Program-made: the position numbers and the translations under genes
The notes under the pieces: generated by a model
Seen by the model: only the letters and a program-made list of their open reading frames with translations
Told to the model about the DNA's origin: nothing
Database searches by the model: none
From: Pseudoflavitalea sp. G-6-1-2
Lineage (GTDB): Bacteria; Bacteroidota; Bacteroidia; Chitinophagales; Chitinophagaceae
Length of the DNA: 64,000 nucleotides
Assembly: GCF_012927185.1 (NCBI RefSeq)
Contig: NZ_JABBGB010000001.1
Location: 1,674,001-1,738,000, forward strand
Direction: 5' to 3'
Shown: positions 62,442 through 64,000 of the stretch, piece by piece
How the letters are laid out: each line of letters starts with the position of its first letter
Numbering within the stretch: the stretch's first letter is position 1

Positions 62442-62660
62442 ATGAACAATAACTTTCAACCACTTTCCGAGCAACAATGCAAGGAAATCAATGGCGGTGG
62501 AACTATCGGCCTCGGCGGTATAGTTGTAATCACCGGCCTCACCAATCTCGGTGTATTTGTTGGTAATACACTTGTAGCAACTTCCACTACAGTAGCGGCA
62601 CTGGCCGTAGGCGTTGCCCGTTCTGTAGGCAGTCTGCTTGGTAATATCAGGCTCTATTAA
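62442..62660 (+). CDS. Double-glycine leader peptide 2 (bacteriocin-like)
   Basis: A 72-residue precursor. Leader residues 1-19 (MNNNFQPLSEQQCKEINGG) have the same FxPLS..Q..EINGG plan as peptides 1 and 3; its only cysteine lies in the leader. The 53-residue core is Gly/Val/Leu-rich with only two arginines, a GxxxG motif in GVFVG, and no Cys or Trp. There is no copy of the shared upstream block before it, so it is probably expressed by read-through from peptide 1. Function unknown. Confidence 0.8.
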   Translation: MNNNFQPLSEQQCKEINGGGTIGLGGIVVITGLTNLGVFVGNTLVATSTTVAALAVGVARSVGSLLGNIRLY

Positions 62661-62663
62661 ACT

Positions 62664-62684
62664 GATCCGGTGCTATGGCCGGTC
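62664..62684 (+). other. Hairpin after leader peptide 2
   Basis: GA(T)CCGG (62664-62670) pairs with CCGGTC (62679-62684) with one bulged T. It starts 3 bases past the stop. Confidence 0.4.
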
Positions 62685-62830
62685 CGGGGCTGAGGAAAGG
62701 CCGAAATCCTGCTTCCGGAATAGCACTAACTGCAATAAATAACCGCAATGTCCCCGCATGCGGTTGTGCTTACCTCTGAAAGATTTTGGACGGGGAATAC
62801 AGTGTCTGGCCATGGTTTTCAGATACTGTA
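62685..62830. other. Untranslated-looking spacer in the peptide cluster
   Basis: Part of a 312-base gap between peptides 2 and 3. No open frame with a believable product was seen on either strand, so there is no immunity gene here. A GC-rich palindrome-like stretch (around CCCCGCATGCGG, 62752-62764) is the only other pattern. Confidence 0.4.
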
Positions 62831-62861
62831 AAAAGGGCTCCAGCATTGATGGAGCCTTTTT
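62831..62861 (+). terminator. Terminator after the peptide 1-2 unit
   Basis: GGCTCCA (62836-62842) pairs with TGGAGCC (62850-62856), flanked by AAAA/TTTTT; a T run follows. It closes the peptide 1-2 transcript before the second shared block. Confidence 0.85.
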
Positions 62862-62870
62862 CTTTTTACT

Positions 62871-62908
62871 ACAACAATCAGCTATAATTTAAACTATTGA
62901 TGGTTAGG
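62871..62908 (+). promoter_or_regulatory. Shared upstream block, copy 2 (before leader peptide 3)
   Basis: Same ACAAC-N3-CAGCTATAATTTA-N8-ATGGTTAGG arrangement as copy 1, located 64 bases before the peptide 3 ATG. It follows the terminator directly, so peptide 3 is probably an independent transcript controlled like peptide 1. Confidence 0.6.
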
Positions 62909-62972
62909 TAAATCAGCCAATTACAGTCAACTTTAATCAGCTAAATCTTCCTTCACCATTAAAAAAGTAATC

Positions 62973-63203
62973 ATGAAAAGCTTAGAACAATTCAGCGCGC
63001 TTTCTACTCAGGAAGCAATGGACATCAATGGCGGTGCCGGCCTCGACAGCCTGATCGCTGCTGGTCTGATCATCCTCAGCCCAATTGCTGCTTCTGCAAG
63101 TGCAAGCCTGCTCATTCTGTCTACAGGAGCTTCTACTGCCGTTAACACCGTTGCAGTTGGTTTAGCTGCTTTCCTCTCAAGAGTCACTTTACCAACTGTG
63201 TAA
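62973..63203 (+). CDS. Double-glycine leader peptide 3 (bacteriocin-like)
   Basis: A 76-residue precursor. Leader residues 1-21 end FSALSTQEAMDINGG. The 55-residue core is Ala/Ser/Leu/Ile-rich (AAGLIILSPIAASASASLL; GLAAFLSRVTLPTV) with one Asp and one Arg, and no Cys or Trp. Preceded by the second shared block and followed by a strong hairpin. Likely exported by a C39-type ABC transporter such as the one entering the window at 63755. Bacteriocin or signal peptide; not decided. Confidence 0.8.
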   Translation: MKSLEQFSALSTQEAMDINGGAGLDSLIAAGLIILSPIAASASASLLILSTGASTAVNTVAVGLAAFLSRVTLPTV

Positions 63204-63218
63204 GAGATTCAACTAACC

Positions 63219-63245
63219 GGCCGTGTATGTATCGCATGCACGGCC
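63219..63245 (+). other. Strong hairpin after leader peptide 3
   Basis: GGCCGTGTATG (63219-63229) pairs with CATGCACGGCC (63235-63245), one T-G pair, loop TATCG. It starts 15 bases past the stop; only a short TT follows. Confidence 0.7.
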
Positions 63246-63314
63246 TTAAAAGACCATCCCGGACATTGGATGGGGTTGTAGTGGGAACACTATAACTGTC
63301 AGGCATACGTGTAA

Positions 63315-63344
63315 AAAAGGGCTGGGATTTGTCCCGGCCCTTTT
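63315..63344 (+). terminator. Terminator of the peptide 3 transcript
   Basis: GGGCTGGGA (63319-63327) pairs with TCCCGGCCC (63332-63340), one G-T pair, with AAAA before and TTTT after. Confidence 0.85.
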
Positions 63345-63427
63345 CTTGTTTGTTTACATAGGTAATCAGTTTGATCTGATGCCTCCATGCTGCTCCCCCG
63401 AAAAAAGTATGTTGTTATGGGTATTGA

Positions 63428-63691
63428 TCAATATCTGCTTCGCTGCCACTCGGCCTGCGCAGCTGGTTCTTCATGCTCCAGCAATAAGGCCGGGCTCGTC
63501 TGCAGTATCGAACTGATCTGATACAGCCGGTCGATTGTAATAGGCGTTTTACCATTCTCCAGCCTGCTGTAGGCATTCTGCGAAATGTTCAGCAGCAATG
63601 CCATATACTCCTGAGAGTACTCCCGGTTCCTGCGTAACGTCCTGATCTTTCCTGCCACACGGGCGGTATGGGATATGGTTTTCTGTAACAT
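63428..63691 (-). CDS. XRE family helix-turn-helix regulator
   Basis: An 87-residue DNA-binding protein that is a single HTH_3/XRE domain: IRTLRRNREYSQEYMALLLNISQNAYSRLENGKTPITIDRLYQISSILQTSP (residues 17-68). There is no effector domain. It lies between the peptides and the exporter, 63 bases downstream of the exporter stop on the same strand. The shared blocks upstream of peptides 1 and 3 are candidate binding sites (inference). Confidence 0.9.
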   Translation of the reverse strand: MLQKTISHTARVAGKIRTLRRNREYSQEYMALLLNISQNAYSRLENGKTPITIDRLYQISSILQTSPALLLEHEEPAAQAEWQRSRY

Positions 63692-63754
63692 ATTCAGAGG
63701 GTTTCGTACATAGAATTTTGTTTTTATCGGGTTCGGATCGGGATGTATAGAATA

Positions 63755-64000
63755 TTAATCCTGATGCAGCATCGTACCCTGGTGGTGCGACCATAATTCT
63801 GCATACGTGCTGTTGTTCTTCAGCAACTGCGCATGAGAGCCCTGTCCCTGCAATTGTCCATTCTTCAGTACTACGATCTTATCTGCATTCATTACCGTGC
63901 TGAGCCGGTGTGCTATCACAATGATCGTTTTTCCGTTTCTTCTCAATCGTTGCATTACCAGCTGCACCATCTGGTCTGCAATTGGATCGAGAGAGGAAGT
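63755..64000 (-). CDS. ABC exporter ATP-binding domain, 3' fragment (5' end outside window)
   Basis: The frame is open from the right edge to the TAA at 63755. The last 82 or so residues show the D-loop SSLDP, the H-loop IVIAHRLSTV, and the exporter-type ending NADKIVVLKNGQLQGQGSHAQLL, as in ABC exporters fused to C39 peptidases. Whether a C39 peptidase domain is present cannot be seen. Its neighbourhood with INGG peptides makes it the probable exporter and processing enzyme. Confidence 0.88.
   Translation of the reverse strand, partial: TSSLDPIADQMVQLVMQRLRRNGKTIIVIAHRLSTVMNADKIVVLKNGQLQGQGSHAQLLKNNSTYAELWSHHQGTMLHQD

Noticed and set aside
1-64000. tRNA and rRNA genes, prophage, insertion sequences
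   Set aside because: No tRNA arm signatures, rRNA-like conserved stretches, integrases, transposases or capsid-type proteins were recognised on either strand.

Overview
The window looks like a chromosomal segment of a gliding-type member of the Bacteroidota, most likely family Chitinophagaceae (inferred, no database search). The reasons are several type IX secretion (T9SS) components and cargo (PorT, PorP/SprF, PKD adhesins with gliding-type C-terminal domains, short C-terminal sorting domains), promoters matching the Bacteroidota pattern TTTG / TAnnTTTG, poor Shine-Dalgarno sites, and a leader-peptide style with an INGG processing site. No tRNA, rRNA, CRISPR array, prophage or intact insertion sequence was seen.

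Layout. (1) 1-15006: an exopolysaccharide/O-antigen-like locus bracketed by two closely related priming sugar-phosphate transferases. On + lie the end of the first transferase, an alpha-helical barrel-type protein and a WecG/TagA transferase; on - lies a packed operon running from a Wzx flippase through a Wzy-like protein, two GT4 glycosyltransferases and an asparagine synthetase to a two-domain dehydrogenase and a second ligase/polymerase; on + again are wecB and the second priming transferase. (2) 15019-33000: mostly housekeeping and envelope genes: comM, M1 peptidase, MutS-like ATPase, pyrC, a RemB/Wzi-like barrel, a lipoprotein cytochrome c that appears frameshifted, porT-ubiE, engB, ykuK, a secreted metzincin with a small secreted neighbour, macro-domain and CoA-binding proteins, and a GbsR/MarR regulator whose promoter overlaps a perfect inverted repeat. 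(3) 33212-38518: a tight five-gene operon UbiA prenyltransferase - type III polyketide synthase - methyltransferase - FAD reductase - outer-membrane protein, a likely lipid-quinone or phenolic meroterpenoid pathway. (4) 38591-45815: hydrolase, pyruvate dehydrogenase E2, dnaX, rlmI, a MITE-like 150-bp inverted-repeat element, a tiny sorting-domain protein and a peroxiredoxin. (5) 45850-56147: two giant PKD-repeat proteins followed by a PorP/SprF partner, a T9SS adhesin operon. (6) 56335-61803: a lipoprotein, an M32 carboxypeptidase, a plug-domain protein without a barrel, a probable small RNA and a membrane-anchored protein. (7) 61980-64000: three double-glycine leader peptides on +, each followed by a hairpin, facing an XRE regulator and the 3' end of an ABC exporter on -.

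The most novel-looking part is the right end. The three small hydrophobic, cysteine-free peptides share a leader ending in INGG; peptides 1 and 3 share an upstream block with identical spacing of its conserved pieces; and an exporter gene begins within the window. This has the layout of an unmodified bacteriocin or signalling-peptide system. The type III PKS operon and the candidate small RNA at 61087-61156 are the next best leads.
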